A DNA stretch of 38,060 bases, taken from Acidobacteriota bacterium. GTDB lineage: Bacteria > Acidobacteriota > Terriglobia > Terriglobales > Acidobacteriaceae. Below the pieces are notes generated by a model. The model saw only the letters and a program-made list of their open reading frames with translations. It was not told the origin of the DNA and did no database searches. The first letter of the stretch is position 1; the number at the start of each line of letters is the position of its first letter. Position numbers and translations under genes: made by a program. Of this stretch, positions 10,684 to 18,934 are shown in pieces. The stretch lies in contig JAKBHH010000029.1 of NCBI GenBank assembly GCA_021836865.1, forward strand, positions 1-38,060, in the 5' to 3' direction.

Positions 10684-12157
10684 CGCGGTCCCCCTTTGGA
10701 GCATCCGCACCTGCGCTGCCCCGTGGCTCGCGCTGCGCCCACCAGTCTCTGAAGCTCTGCGCCGGCAACGCCTTCAGGTCGCGCGTCTGCGTCCAGCCAG
10801 AAAGCATAAAGGGCAGGTGCTCAATAAAACCATTCTTTGAGACAAAAGCCCTTTGCGCGAGCTGGCCCATATGCTGCGCCAGCGTGAAGCGACCTGCGCT
10901 GGTCATCACAAATTTCGCGGCCTGCATGCCGACGTTCCATGGATCCAGCTTGCCGGCAAAGGTCTTCTGGTCCTGCTCGACGACCTTGCCGCGCAGATGA
11001 ATCAGTACCTCCGGTATGTTGATCTTGACCGGACAAACCTCATAGCAGGCCCCGCACAAGGATGAAGCGTAGGGCAGCGATCGGCCTTCTTCCATTGAAT
11101 GAAGCTGCGGAGTCAGAATCGCGCCGATTGGCCCCGCGTAGACCGACTCATACGCATGGCCGCCCGTCTGGTGGTAGACCGGGCACACGTTCAGGCAGGC
11201 TGCGCAGCGAATGCACTTCAGCGTCTGCCGCGCTTCCGCATCGGCAAGAATCGGGCTGCGGCCATTGTCGAGCAGCACGACGTGAAACTCCTTTGGCCCA
11301 TCGCCCGCATGAACTCCCGTCCATATCGAGTTGTACGGATTCATGCGCTCGCCCGTGGCCGAGCGCGGCAGCGTCTGCAGCAACACTTCCAGATCGCGGA
11401 AGCGCGGAATCACCTTCTCAATGCCCACCAGCGAGATCAGCACGTCAGGCAGCGTAAGGCACATGCGCCCGTTGCCTTCCGATTCCACAATGCAGACCGC
11501 GCCGTTCTCCGCCACCAGAAAATTCGCGCCAGAGACCGCCACCTTGATGCGCAGATACTTCTCGCGCAGATAGGTGCGCGCCGCCGCGCACAGGTCCTCC
11601 GGCTTGTCGCCAAGCTCAGGCAGATGCATCTCGCGCTGAAAGATCGCGCGCACCTGTTGTCGATTTTTGTGCAGCGCCGGCACGACGAAGTGCGAGGGCT
11701 TGTCATGGCCGAGCTGCACGATGAGCTCCGCCAAGTCCGTCTCGTGCGGCCGAATTCCGTTGGCCTCAAGGTTGCGGTTCAGGCCAATCTCCTCCGAAGT
11801 CATGGTCTTGATCTTGATGACCTCTTTGGCCTCGTGGCGCTGAATGAGTCCAAGGATGATGCGATTGGCTTCCACCGCATCCCGCGCCCAGTGCACCTGC
11901 CCGCCGGCGCGCATGCAGTTCTGCTCAAACTCGGCAAGATAGTGATCCAGGTGCGCTAATGCGTGCGCACGAATCCCTGAGCCTGCGTCGCGCAGCGCCT
12001 CCCAGTCCGGCAGTTCCGCGACCACGCGGTTGCGCTTGGCCTGAATCACATCCGTGGCGTGGCGCACATTCTTGCGGAGTTGCGAGTCGGCCAGCAACTC
12101 CTTGGCTGCCTCAGGAAAATTCCGGCTCGAAAAGTGCGAGTGTTCGGGCGCGCTCAT
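10673..12157 (-). CDS. lutB: Lactate utilization iron-sulfur protein LutB
   Basis: A 494-residue cytoplasmic protein. Residues about 60-300 are the LUD domain (segments IIKIKTMTSEEIGLN-like and AENGAVCIVESEGNGR). The ferredoxin part has CIRCAACLNVCP (Cys315, 318, 321, 325) and CGACYEVCP (Cys368, 371, 375), followed by the usual C-terminal helical region. It should pass electrons from lactate oxidation between LutA and the respiratory chain. The ATG at 12157 overlaps the lutA TGA as ATGA, and GGGAGGGCAGGG lies directly upstream; the 73 residues in frame before it are low-complexity read-through of lutA. Confidence 0.95.
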   Translation of the reverse strand: MSAPEHSHFSSRNFPEAAKELLADSQLRKNVRHATDVIQAKRNRVVAELPDWEALRDAGSGIRAHALAHLDHYLAEFEQNCMRAGGQVHWARDAVEANRIILGLIQRHEAKEVIKIKTMTSEEIGLNRNLEANGIRPHETDLAELIVQLGHDKPSHFVVPALHKNRQQVRAIFQREMHLPELGDKPEDLCAAARTYLREKYLRIKVAVSGANFLVAENGAVCIVESEGNGRMCLTLPDVLISLVGIEKVIPRFRDLEVLLQTLPRSATGERMNPYNSIWTGVHAGDGPKEFHVVLLDNGRSPILADAEARQTLKCIRCAACLNVCPVYHQTGGHAYESVYAGPIGAILTPQLHSMEEGRSLPYASSLCGACYEVCPVKINIPEVLIHLRGKVVEQDQKTFAGKLDPWNVGMQAAKFVMTSAGRFTLAQHMGQLAQRAFVSKNGFIEHLPFMLSGWTQTRDLKALPAQSFRDWWAQREPRGSAGADAPKGDRDVK

Positions 12158-12891
12158 CCCTGCCCTCCCGTGGAAGCCAGAATCTCCGCAATATGGGCCG
12201 TGCGCACAAAGGTGCGCTGCCGGTGTAGCGAGCCGTAGATGTGCATCAGGCAGGAGTTGTCCACTGCCGTGCAGACCTCCGCGCCGGTGTTCAGCACCGT
12301 GCGCACCTTCTCGGCCAGCATCGCGGACGACACATCCGCATTCTTGATGGAAAACGTGCCGCCAAAGCCGCAGCACTCCTGCGGATTTTCAATCGGCAGC
12401 AGTTCCAGTCCGCGTACCTGCTTGAGCAGCCGCACGGGAATATCGCCCAGGTACAGGCTGCGCTGGGAGTGGCAACTGGTATGGAGCGTAACCTTGTGCG
12501 GAAAGGTCGCGCCCACATCTTCCACGCCGAGCCCTTTCACCAGAAACTCAGTGAACTCATAGACACGCGGCAGCAGCGCCTCCACGTCCGCGGCGAGCTT
12601 TGCATCGCCTGCCATCTCCGCCGCTTTCAGGTAGTGATCCCGCATCATCGACACGCAGGAGCTGGACGGCGCAACAATCGCCTCCGCGTCACCATAAACC
12701 GCTACAAAGTGACGGATGATCGGGACAGCTTCTTTCAGATAGCCGGTGTTCCAGTGCATCTGGCCGCAGCAGGTCTGCTCCCGGCGAAACTCGACCGTAT
12801 GGCCCAACCGCTCCAGCACGCGCACCACCGCCTTGCCGGTCTCAGGAAACAGCGTGTCGTTATAGCAGGTGATGAAGAGCGATATGCGCAA
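12154..12891 (-). CDS. lutA: Lactate utilization protein LutA (CCG domain)
   Basis: A 245-residue protein with two CCG-type cysteine motifs, CCGQMHWNTG (41-50) and CCGFGGTFS (173-181), plus Cys9 (ITCYN) and Cys140 (TSCHSQ), the pattern of heterodisulfide-reductase-like iron-sulfur subunits. It starts the lutABC operon, whose product feeds electrons from L-lactate into the membrane. I chose TTG 12891 because GGAGG (12901-12905) is 9 bases upstream and the protein then begins MRISLFITCYN, as LutA/YkgE proteins do; the frame continues upstream without a ribosome site. A TTG start may keep expression low. Confidence 0.92.
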   Translation of the reverse strand: MRISLFITCYNDTLFPETGKAVVRVLERLGHTVEFRREQTCCGQMHWNTGYLKEAVPIIRHFVAVYGDAEAIVAPSSSCVSMMRDHYLKAAEMAGDAKLAADVEALLPRVYEFTEFLVKGLGVEDVGATFPHKVTLHTSCHSQRSLYLGDIPVRLLKQVRGLELLPIENPQECCGFGGTFSIKNADVSSAMLAEKVRTVLNTGAEVCTAVDNSCLMHIYGSLHRQRTFVRTAHIAEILASTGGQG

Positions 12892-13032
12892 CGGGCTTTT
12901 CCTCCGAATGAGCCATTCGGCAACGATCTGGCCACAATGGCTTGTGAAGCGCGCCCGCGAGCGTAAAAAGGGAGGATCGTGTGGCCGCATGAACAGGCGT
13001 CTCGTCCTGCATCCCTCTCGCAAGCCGGGTAG

Positions 13033-13059
13033 AGCGTATCACTCATCCCATCATGTCAA
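13033..13059 (-). promoter_or_regulatory. Possible sigma-70 promoter of lutABC
   Basis: On the minus strand a perfect TTGACA (13054-13059) is followed, after a short 15-base spacer, by TACGCT (13033-13038). It lies about 140 bases before the chosen lutA start. The spacer is shorter than optimal. No LutR/LldR operator was recognised. Confidence 0.3.
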
Positions 13060-13116
13060 ATCGCAAGTTGTGTGTCTATTGAAATCATGCTTTTCTCAGA
13101 CAATTCCCTGCGGCGA

Positions 13117-13395
13117 TCAGGCAAGCTCGCTTGCCTCACCCGCCAAGGCGAAGTCCTTTTCCGTCAACCCCCCTGCATCATGCGTAACCAGGGCAAGTCG
13201 GACGCGGTTGTAGCGGATGTCGATGTCTGGGTGGTGCCCTGCCTTCTCGGCTCGCTCGCCCACACGATTGACAAAGCCAAGCGCGGCTGAAAAATCTTTG
13301 AAGGCGAAGGTGCGCACGAGTTCACCATTCTCCACTTGCCAGTCTGGCAGCGCGGTCAGACGCGCACTGAGTTTTGGCCCGGTAAGGATCGACAT
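13117..13395 (-). CDS. Pterin-4a-carbinolamine dehydratase
   Basis: A 92-residue protein of the PCD/DCoH (PhhB) family. It dehydrates 4a-hydroxytetrahydropterin so that oxidised pterin can be recycled. The catalytic signature is intact: Glu50, the His54-His55-Pro56 triplet, Tyr62-Asn63, His72 and Asp81. The ATG at 13395 has GGAGGTGA upstream; the longer frame adds unrelated residues. It lies downstream of, and on the same strand as, a molybdenum hydroxylase. PCD-like proteins have been linked to molybdopterin metabolism (Naponelli and co-workers), and no aromatic amino-acid hydroxylase is nearby, so a Moco-related role is a reasonable inference. A hairpin and a TACAAT -10-like element just upstream suggest it may also have its own promoter. 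Confidence 0.93.
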   Translation of the reverse strand: MSILTGPKLSARLTALPDWQVENGELVRTFAFKDFSAALGFVNRVGERAEKAGHHPDIDIRYNRVRLALVTHDAGGLTEKDFALAGEASELA

Positions 13396-13469
13396 AGGTT
13401 CACCTCCACGCGAGCGCAGCGCCTGGACACAGGGCCCGCCGCGATCTCCCGACCATTGTATGAGGATTG

Positions 13470-13507
13470 CCCTTCCGCCACACCCTGGATTGCGTGCAGC
13501 GGAAGGG
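13470..13507 (-). terminator. Hairpin between iorB-like gene and PCD gene
   Basis: CCCTTCCGC (13470-13478) pairs perfectly with GCGGAAGGG (13499-13507) around a 20-base loop. It begins 31 bases after the stop of the molybdenum hydroxylase. No clear U-run follows, so it may be a weak terminator or an mRNA-stabilising hairpin. Confidence 0.4.
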
Positions 13508-13537
13508 TCAAGTTGATACCGTGCGAAGGATTCCTCC

Positions 13538-15790
13538 TCAGGCAAGGGTGAATCCGCTGCGCGAGAGCGGCAGCGTCCGCACCCGCTTGCCGGTGGCCGC
13601 AAAGATCGCGTTGCAGACCGCCGGGATCACCGGCGGCAGCGCCGGCTCGCCCAGACCGGTCGGCGAATTCTCCGTGATGCGGAACGAAATGTGCATCTCC
13701 GGGACCTGCCTCATCCGGACCAGCGGGTACTGCGGATAGTTGCTCTGGTCGATTTTGCCGCCGGTGAGCGTCACCTCCAGCAACGTGTGGCTGATGCCTT
13801 CAAGGATTGAGCCCTCCACCTGCGCTCGCGCGCCGGAAGGATTGATGATCTGGCGGCCCACATCGGCCACTGCCCACACCTTGTTCACCCGCACGCGGTT
13901 GTTTGCGTCCACGGTGACTTCAACCACCTGCGCCGAGTAGCCCAGATGGCACGAATAGGCCGCGATGCCCATGCCCGTGCCCGGCGCGCGCTTGCGATTG
14001 CGCCAGCCGCTCTCCTCGGCTACCTGCTGCAGCACGCCCGCCAGCCGCGCCGGATGGAAGCGGTACTCGGCCGGTCCGCGGCGCGCAGTCGCACCGGTTT
14101 CCGGCAGGGGCACCGTCGTCGCCGCCAGAATCTCCAACTGGACGTCCAGCGGGTCGCGGCCCGCCGCCAGCGCCACCTCATCCAGAAAGGACTGGCTCAC
14201 AAAGGCATAGGCATTCACGCCCGGTGCGCGCATCGGCCCGGTGCGCAGCCACAGCGGCATCGCCGTGTGGCCAATGAAGTAGTTGGGAACTTGGCCCGAT
14301 GGAAACTCCTCAGGGCCGATGCCGGCCGAAGGCGCCGCATGGTCGCCCTCGCCAAAGGTGGCCATATGCTGACGCCACGCAACCACCTTGCCCTGCGCGT
14401 CCAGCCCGGCCTTCATCGCATGCCAGCCCGCAGGTCGGTACGCATCGTGCGCAAAGTCATCCTCGCGCGACCACACCAGCTTCACAGGAGCCTGCACGGT
14501 GCGCGAGATCCACGCCGCCTCCACCATGTAGTCGTTCATCAGCCTGCGCCCAAAGCCGCCGCCTGTGCGAGTCAGGTGAACGGTGATGTCGCTCTCTGCA
14601 ATGCCCAACTCCTTGGCAACCATCCGGCGGCCTCCGCCTGGCGCCTGGCTGGTGGTCCATATCTCCACTTTGCCATCCTTGAAGTGAGCCGTGGTGTTCT
14701 GCGGCTCCAGCGCGCCATGCGAAAGGAACGGGTAGGCATACTCGGCTTCGACCACCTTCGCTGCTGACTTCAGTGCCCCGTCCACATCGCCGTAGGCACG
14801 GATGGTGTGGCCCGGCGGCTGTTTCAAAAGCTCCGCCGCCTTCGTCGCAAATCCTGCGCTGGACTGCGCGGCGGCAGTTGGAGAGCCCGCCGCGGTGTCC
14901 CATTCCACCTTCAGAGCCTTGCGCGCCGCCTGCGCCTGCCACCACGTATCGGCCACGATTGCAATACCCGGCTCCAGTCCAGGGTCGGACTCAAGCACCG
15001 GTCCGCCCCGCACCGTGCCCTCCACAATAAAGGCGTGGCGCACGCCCGACATGTTCTTGATGCGGTCCAGATTGGCGCTCTTCACTTTGCCGCCCAGAAC
15101 CGGGCACTTCTGATAGACCGCCTGCAGCATTCCCGGCACCTTCACGTCAATGCCGAACAGAGGCTTGCCGGTCATCAGCGCGGGGTTATCCACGCCGCGG
15201 GTGAAGTTGCCTACAATGCGGTAGTCCTTCGCGTCCTTCAGGCGCAGCATGGATTGGTCAGGCAGGGGCAGCGTCGCAGCCTCGTCGGCCAGTTCTCCAT
15301 AGCCCAGGGAGCGGCCGCTGCCGGCGTGCAGCACTTTGCCCGCACGGGTCGAGCACTCCGCCTCCGGCACGGCCCAGCGCTTCGCTGCAGCAGAAATCAT
15401 GAGTTGCCGCCCGGCAGCACCCACGTGGCGCAGCGGCTCCCAGTTGATCGGCGTTGCCATGGACCCGCCGGCAAACTGCGGCCCATACGCGCTCTCGTCC
15501 AGGCTGGCCTGCTCCACCTTCACCTGGCTCCACTCCACATCCAGCTCCTCGGCAATCAGCATAGGCAGCATGGTGCGGATGCCCTGGCCAATCTCCGGGT
15601 TCTTCGCCTGGATCGTTACAATTCCGCTGCGATCGATGCCGAGAAAAGCGCGCGGCGAGAGACCGGGAGCGTGCCCGTCTGCCTGGGCCGCGCCCAGCGC
15701 CTGTGCCAAAGGTTGTTCATAGAGGCTCAACGCCAGGCCGCCGCCCGCCAGAGCAGTCAATTGCAGAAAATGCCGCCGATTCAATTGCAC
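13538..15790 (-). CDS. Xanthine-dehydrogenase-family molybdopterin subunit (IorB-like)
   Basis: Large 750-residue catalytic subunit of a molybdenum hydroxylase. It begins with a Tat-type signal (NRRHFLQLTALAGGG at residues 4-18), so the complex is exported folded. The molybdopterin-binding GGGFGRR loop is at 410-416. The catalytic Glu is in GLGEPALPP (Glu715 by count from the C-terminus), as in isoquinoline 1-oxidoreductase and related aldehyde/heteroaromatic hydroxylases. It is paired with a separate [2Fe-2S] subunit just upstream, and no FAD subunit is present. Such two-subunit enzymes usually pass electrons to a cytochrome c rather than to NAD or oxygen. The substrate cannot be told; it may be an N-heteroaromatic compound or an aldehyde. 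Confidence 0.92.
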   Translation of the reverse strand: MQLNRRHFLQLTALAGGGLALSLYEQPLAQALGAAQADGHAPGLSPRAFLGIDRSGIVTIQAKNPEIGQGIRTMLPMLIAEELDVEWSQVKVEQASLDESAYGPQFAGGSMATPINWEPLRHVGAAGRQLMISAAAKRWAVPEAECSTRAGKVLHAGSGRSLGYGELADEAATLPLPDQSMLRLKDAKDYRIVGNFTRGVDNPALMTGKPLFGIDVKVPGMLQAVYQKCPVLGGKVKSANLDRIKNMSGVRHAFIVEGTVRGGPVLESDPGLEPGIAIVADTWWQAQAARKALKVEWDTAAGSPTAAAQSSAGFATKAAELLKQPPGHTIRAYGDVDGALKSAAKVVEAEYAYPFLSHGALEPQNTTAHFKDGKVEIWTTSQAPGGGRRMVAKELGIAESDITVHLTRTGGGFGRRLMNDYMVEAAWISRTVQAPVKLVWSREDDFAHDAYRPAGWHAMKAGLDAQGKVVAWRQHMATFGEGDHAAPSAGIGPEEFPSGQVPNYFIGHTAMPLWLRTGPMRAPGVNAYAFVSQSFLDEVALAAGRDPLDVQLEILAATTVPLPETGATARRGPAEYRFHPARLAGVLQQVAEESGWRNRKRAPGTGMGIAAYSCHLGYSAQVVEVTVDANNRVRVNKVWAVADVGRQIINPSGARAQVEGSILEGISHTLLEVTLTGGKIDQSNYPQYPLVRMRQVPEMHISFRITENSPTGLGEPALPPVIPAVCNAIFAATGKRVRTLPLSRSGFTLA

Positions 15791-15811
15791 GGGGAGTCCC
15801 TCCGGAGATGG

Positions 15812-16285
15812 CTAGTCGCGCAGAGCGGGCATCATCTGCCCGGCTGCGCGGTGAATGGCTTCGCGGATGCGCGCGTACGTGCCGCAACGGCAGAGGTTGC
15901 CGGTCATGGCGATGTCAATTTGCGCGTCTGTGGGGTGGGGCGTGCGCTCCAGCAGAGCCGCCGCACTCATCATCTGGCCCGACTGGCAGTAGCCGCACTG
16001 CGGCACGTCCACCGCATCCCATGCTTTCTGCAAAGGGTGCGTCCCGTCCTTGGAGAGCCCTTCCAACGTGGTGATGGCGGACCCGGCTACGCCCGACACC
16101 GGCGTAATGCATGACCGAACCGCGTTACCGTCCACAAGCACCGTGCAGGCGCCGCACGAGCCCACGCCGCAGCCATATTTGGCGCCCATCAGGTTCAGAT
16201 GATCGCGCAGCACCCACAACAGCGGGGTATCCCCGGACGCATCCACCTGGACGGTCTGGTTGTTGACCTTGAGCTTCAAAGACAC
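15812..16285 (-). CDS. [2Fe-2S] subunit of molybdenum hydroxylase (IorA-like)
   Basis: A 157-residue small subunit. The N-terminal plant-ferredoxin fold has CGVGSCGAC with Cys39, 44, 47 and a fourth ligand at Cys59. The C-terminal helical domain binds the second cluster through CGYCQSG (Cys97, Cys100) and LCRCGTY (Cys132, Cys134). It relays electrons from the molybdenum site of the downstream large subunit. It has no signal peptide of its own and probably rides out with the Tat-tagged partner. The start is a GTG preceded by AAGGAGGGCAT. The stop is 21 bases before the large-subunit start, so the two are co-transcribed. Confidence 0.95.
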   Translation of the reverse strand: MSLKLKVNNQTVQVDASGDTPLLWVLRDHLNLMGAKYGCGVGSCGACTVLVDGNAVRSCITPVSGVAGSAITTLEGLSKDGTHPLQKAWDAVDVPQCGYCQSGQMMSAAALLERTPHPTDAQIDIAMTGNLCRCGTYARIREAIHRAAGQMMPALRD

Positions 16286-16418
16286 ATGCCCTCCTTCCGC
16301 CGCAGCCTGGGGGTCGTAAGGGCAGACGCAGCGGTGGCACTAGTCTCCTCCTGCGGTGAGAGCCTGACAGTGACAGGGATCACATTACGAAGATTGCCCC
16401 GGCGGAAGGCCGCGCGCG

Positions 16419-16447
16419 TTGAGCTGACCTGAGGGATGCCCTAGACT
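16419..16447 (+). promoter_or_regulatory. Putative sigma-70 promoter of the polytopic membrane protein
   Basis: TTGAGC (16419-16424), a 17-base spacer and TAGACT (16442-16447), about 50 bases before the start codon. It lies in the divergent gap with the molybdenum hydroxylase operon. Confidence 0.45.
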
Positions 16448-16497
16448 AATCTTTGGCTCCGCATCCTTCCTCTGTATGCGGGCCCCGCAAGGAGTGC

Positions 16498-17325
16498 ATG
16501 CATCTCAACTTCGCCTTTACTGCCGTCCAGACTCTCTGGACACTGACCTTCGCGGCGCACCTCGTGCTGCTTGTCGTGTTGCTCGGACGTGATCGCGCCC
16601 GCCGCTTCCGCTGGTTCACCGTCGGCATTGCGCTGGTAACGCTGCGCCTGCTGGCCAGCCGCCTGCTCTTTGGCCGCATGCCGCAGGTAACCCTGGGAGA
16701 AGTCTTTCTGGGGCTTGCCCTGCTCTCAGCCATCGTAGGCCTGCTGGTGATTGTGGAATTGGCGCGGGCGGTCTTTGCAAAGGCAAGCCCGCGGACCTGG
16801 GCCGCCGGCACGGTCGCCAGTCTGTTGCTCTGTGGACTGGTGCTCGCCGAGTGGGGGCCCTGGCCCGGCGCAGCGTCCGTGGCGCCAAACTCTCTGCTCA
16901 ATTTCCTCAATCTGCTTCAGCTCGTCGCGCAGAAGGGCGGGATGCTGGTCGACCTTCTCTCCATCGCCGTGGGCCTGCTGATCGTTCTTTTTGGCCGCCG
17001 CTTCGGCTCGGGCTGGCGCAGCCACCCGCAGAGCGTCATCATCGGCCTGTCCACAGCTTCCATCGGCCAGTTGTCGATGCAGGCCATCTGGCAGTCAATA
17101 GCAAAATCCGCCGTGCCTCATACCATGGCCGACTACGAACGCATCATGGGCCTGCGCGAAAAGCTCCTCAACGGCAACAGCGCTCTTTACGTGGGCGTGC
17201 TGATCTGGTGGATCGTCTGCCTCTGGCTCGATGAGCCAGGCACAGCACCGGCCGCTGAGAGCGGCGGGGGCCAGAAGGCCCAGGGCGAGGTTGCGCAGGA
17301 TAGCGATCCAAAGGCCGAGAGTTAG
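16498..17325 (+). CDS. Polytopic membrane protein of unknown function
   Basis: A 275-residue inner-membrane protein with about six or seven hydrophobic helices and a charged, Gly/Ala/Asp-rich C-terminal tail. It has no catalytic motif, Cys cluster or transporter signature that I recognise. The ATG at 16498 was chosen because AAGGAG lies just before it (a rather short 3-base gap) and the protein then starts with a short N-terminus leading into the first helix. It is transcribed alone, ends 9 bases before the convergent ribonuclease gene, and may be a lineage-specific protein. Confidence 0.75.
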   Translation: MHLNFAFTAVQTLWTLTFAAHLVLLVVLLGRDRARRFRWFTVGIALVTLRLLASRLLFGRMPQVTLGEVFLGLALLSAIVGLLVIVELARAVFAKASPRTWAAGTVASLLLCGLVLAEWGPWPGAASVAPNSLLNFLNLLQLVAQKGGMLVDLLSIAVGLLIVLFGRRFGSGWRSHPQSVIIGLSTASIGQLSMQAIWQSIAKSAVPHTMADYERIMGLREKLLNGNSALYVGVLIWWIVCLWLDEPGTAPAAESGGGQKAQGEVAQDSDPKAES

Positions 17326-17334
17326 TCGGACCGC

Positions 17335-18813
17335 TCAGACTGCAAAGTCGACAAAGCCGCGCTCCGGATCGGTCGAAATCAGCTTCACCGTCACGCGGTC
17401 GCCCACATCCAGACGCGCCGCGCCCGGCTTGCCGGCGTTCACGAGCATCCCTTCCACATGCGGATCGAGCGTGCGCACGAAGGTGCCGTAGTGGTTCACG
17501 CCGGTTACGATGGCGCGAAAGCTTTGTCCGATGCGCGGGCGAAGCACCACGGCGGCGATCCGCTTCTGCATCTCGCGCTCCACTTTGCGCGCGGCATCTT
17601 CCATCTGGGTGCAGCGGGCGGCAATCGCGCCCAGATCGCCGGTTGAGTAAGGCTGCGGCGTCTTCGCCAGCCAGGCCTTCATCAGCCGCTGCGTCACCAT
17701 ATCAGGAAAGCGTCGGTTGGGCGCGGTCGAGTGCGTGTAGTCCTGCACGGCAAGCCCAAAGTGCCCCGGCGAAACTTCATTCGGCTGCACCAGCACATAC
17801 TCGCCCGGCCCCATCAGCTTGACCACGGCAAGAGAGAGATCGGGAAAGTGATCGGGGTCTTTCTGTTTCTGCGCCAGCAGGAAATCGTTAAGCGCCTTCG
17901 AGTCCGGCTCTGCCGGCAGCGTTGCGCCCAGCCCGGCCGCCAGCGTCACAATGCGGTCCCAGCGCTTGGGCGTGCGCACAATGCGCCGAATGGATGCCAC
18001 GCCCGCCGCTTCCAGTATGCGCGCAATCACGCCATTGGCCGCCACCATGAACTCCTCAATCAACGAGGTGGCGCGGCTTTTTTCCAGGCGTGCAATCTCA
18101 ACCGCCTGCTCAGCCAGCATCACCGGCCGTGTCTCGATGGTCTCCAGGTCGAGCGCTCCATGCTGGAATCGGCTGCCTAGCATCCGCTGCGCAGCTGCAT
18201 CCTGCAGCTTGAGCTGCGCAGCCAGGTCTGCGCTGGCCGCAACCTTGGGCGGAGCTGCGCCCGTGCCCGCCAGCCACGCACCCACGCTGTTGTAGGCCAG
18301 TTGTGCGCGGTTCCGCACCAGCGCACGATAGGCCTTTCCATCTGTAGCAGCACCGGCCGCATCTACCGCATACTCGATGACCAGCGCAACACGATCTTCA
18401 TTCTCGTTCAGCGAGGTGATGCCCTCGGAGAGCTCTGCGGGCAGCATGGGAAAGACCTTTACGCCGGTGTAGACAGAAGTTGTCTCGCTGCGCGCATGGG
18501 TGTCAAGCAGTGTTCCCTCTGCGACGCGCGCGTCTACATCCGCCACGCCCACCAGCACGCGGATGCGGCCGTCAGGCAACTGCTCGGCCCACTCGATCTG
18601 ATCAAGATCCTTTGAGGTGTCGTTATCAATCGACGACCACAAAAGCCCACGCAGATCCTGGGCATCCGGCGCCGCTCGATTCCCTGCACCTGCTTGAATC
18701 GTCGCCAGCTCTGCCTCTGTTCCCGCAGGAAAGTCGGGCTGGAAACCGTGTTCGAGCATCGCGGCATGCGCCGCCGTCACAAGGTTGAAGTGGTAAGGGT
18801 GGGCAGTGCTCAT
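17335..18813 (-). CDS. RNB-domain ribonuclease (RNase II/R family)
   Basis: A 492-residue 3'-5' exoribonuclease-family protein, much shorter than RNase R because the N-terminal cold-shock domains are absent. The RNB core starts near residue 60 with SIDNDTSKDLDQIEWAE. This aligns with the metal-binding aspartates of E. coli RNase II (Asp201, Asp207, Asp209), while the position of Asp210 is Gln. Other core features are HSTAPNRRFPDMVTQR and the conserved VEREMQKR helix. An S1-like RNA-binding domain occupies the last 70 residues (GQSFRAIVTGVNHYGTFV). The ATG at 18813 was chosen; GGAGG is 12 bases upstream, a rather wide gap. A GTG ten codons earlier is the alternative. Confidence 0.88.
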   Translation of the reverse strand: MSTAHPYHFNLVTAAHAAMLEHGFQPDFPAGTEAELATIQAGAGNRAAPDAQDLRGLLWSSIDNDTSKDLDQIEWAEQLPDGRIRVLVGVADVDARVAEGTLLDTHARSETTSVYTGVKVFPMLPAELSEGITSLNENEDRVALVIEYAVDAAGAATDGKAYRALVRNRAQLAYNSVGAWLAGTGAAPPKVAASADLAAQLKLQDAAAQRMLGSRFQHGALDLETIETRPVMLAEQAVEIARLEKSRATSLIEEFMVAANGVIARILEAAGVASIRRIVRTPKRWDRIVTLAAGLGATLPAEPDSKALNDFLLAQKQKDPDHFPDLSLAVVKLMGPGEYVLVQPNEVSPGHFGLAVQDYTHSTAPNRRFPDMVTQRLMKAWLAKTPQPYSTGDLGAIAARCTQMEDAARKVEREMQKRIAAVVLRPRIGQSFRAIVTGVNHYGTFVRTLDPHVEGMLVNAGKPGAARLDVGDRVTVKLISTDPERGFVDFAV

Positions 18814-18880
18814 CGTGAACGGAGACCTCCAGCGCGAAGCCACAGCCTACCACGCCAGCCCACATGGCATGCTGAACGCA

Positions 18881-18910
18881 AACGGGCAGCCATTGCGACG
18901 GCTGCCCGTT
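18881..18910 (-). terminator. Terminator hairpin after the cytochrome operon
   Basis: AACGGGCAGCC (18881-18891) pairs perfectly with GGCTGCCCGTT (18900-18910) around an 8-base loop, 24 bases past the NapC-type cytochrome stop. On the minus strand the stem is followed by TTTGCGTT, a weak U-run. Confidence 0.65.
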
Positions 18911-18934
18911 CGTTCCCTTCCGCGCAAACTCAAC

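Noticed and set aside
14807..16114. Long open frame on the plus strand across the molybdenum hydroxylase genes
   Set aside because: It is the antisense shadow of a GC-rich gene; the product is Arg/His-rich with no domain, and the minus-strand proteins are certain.
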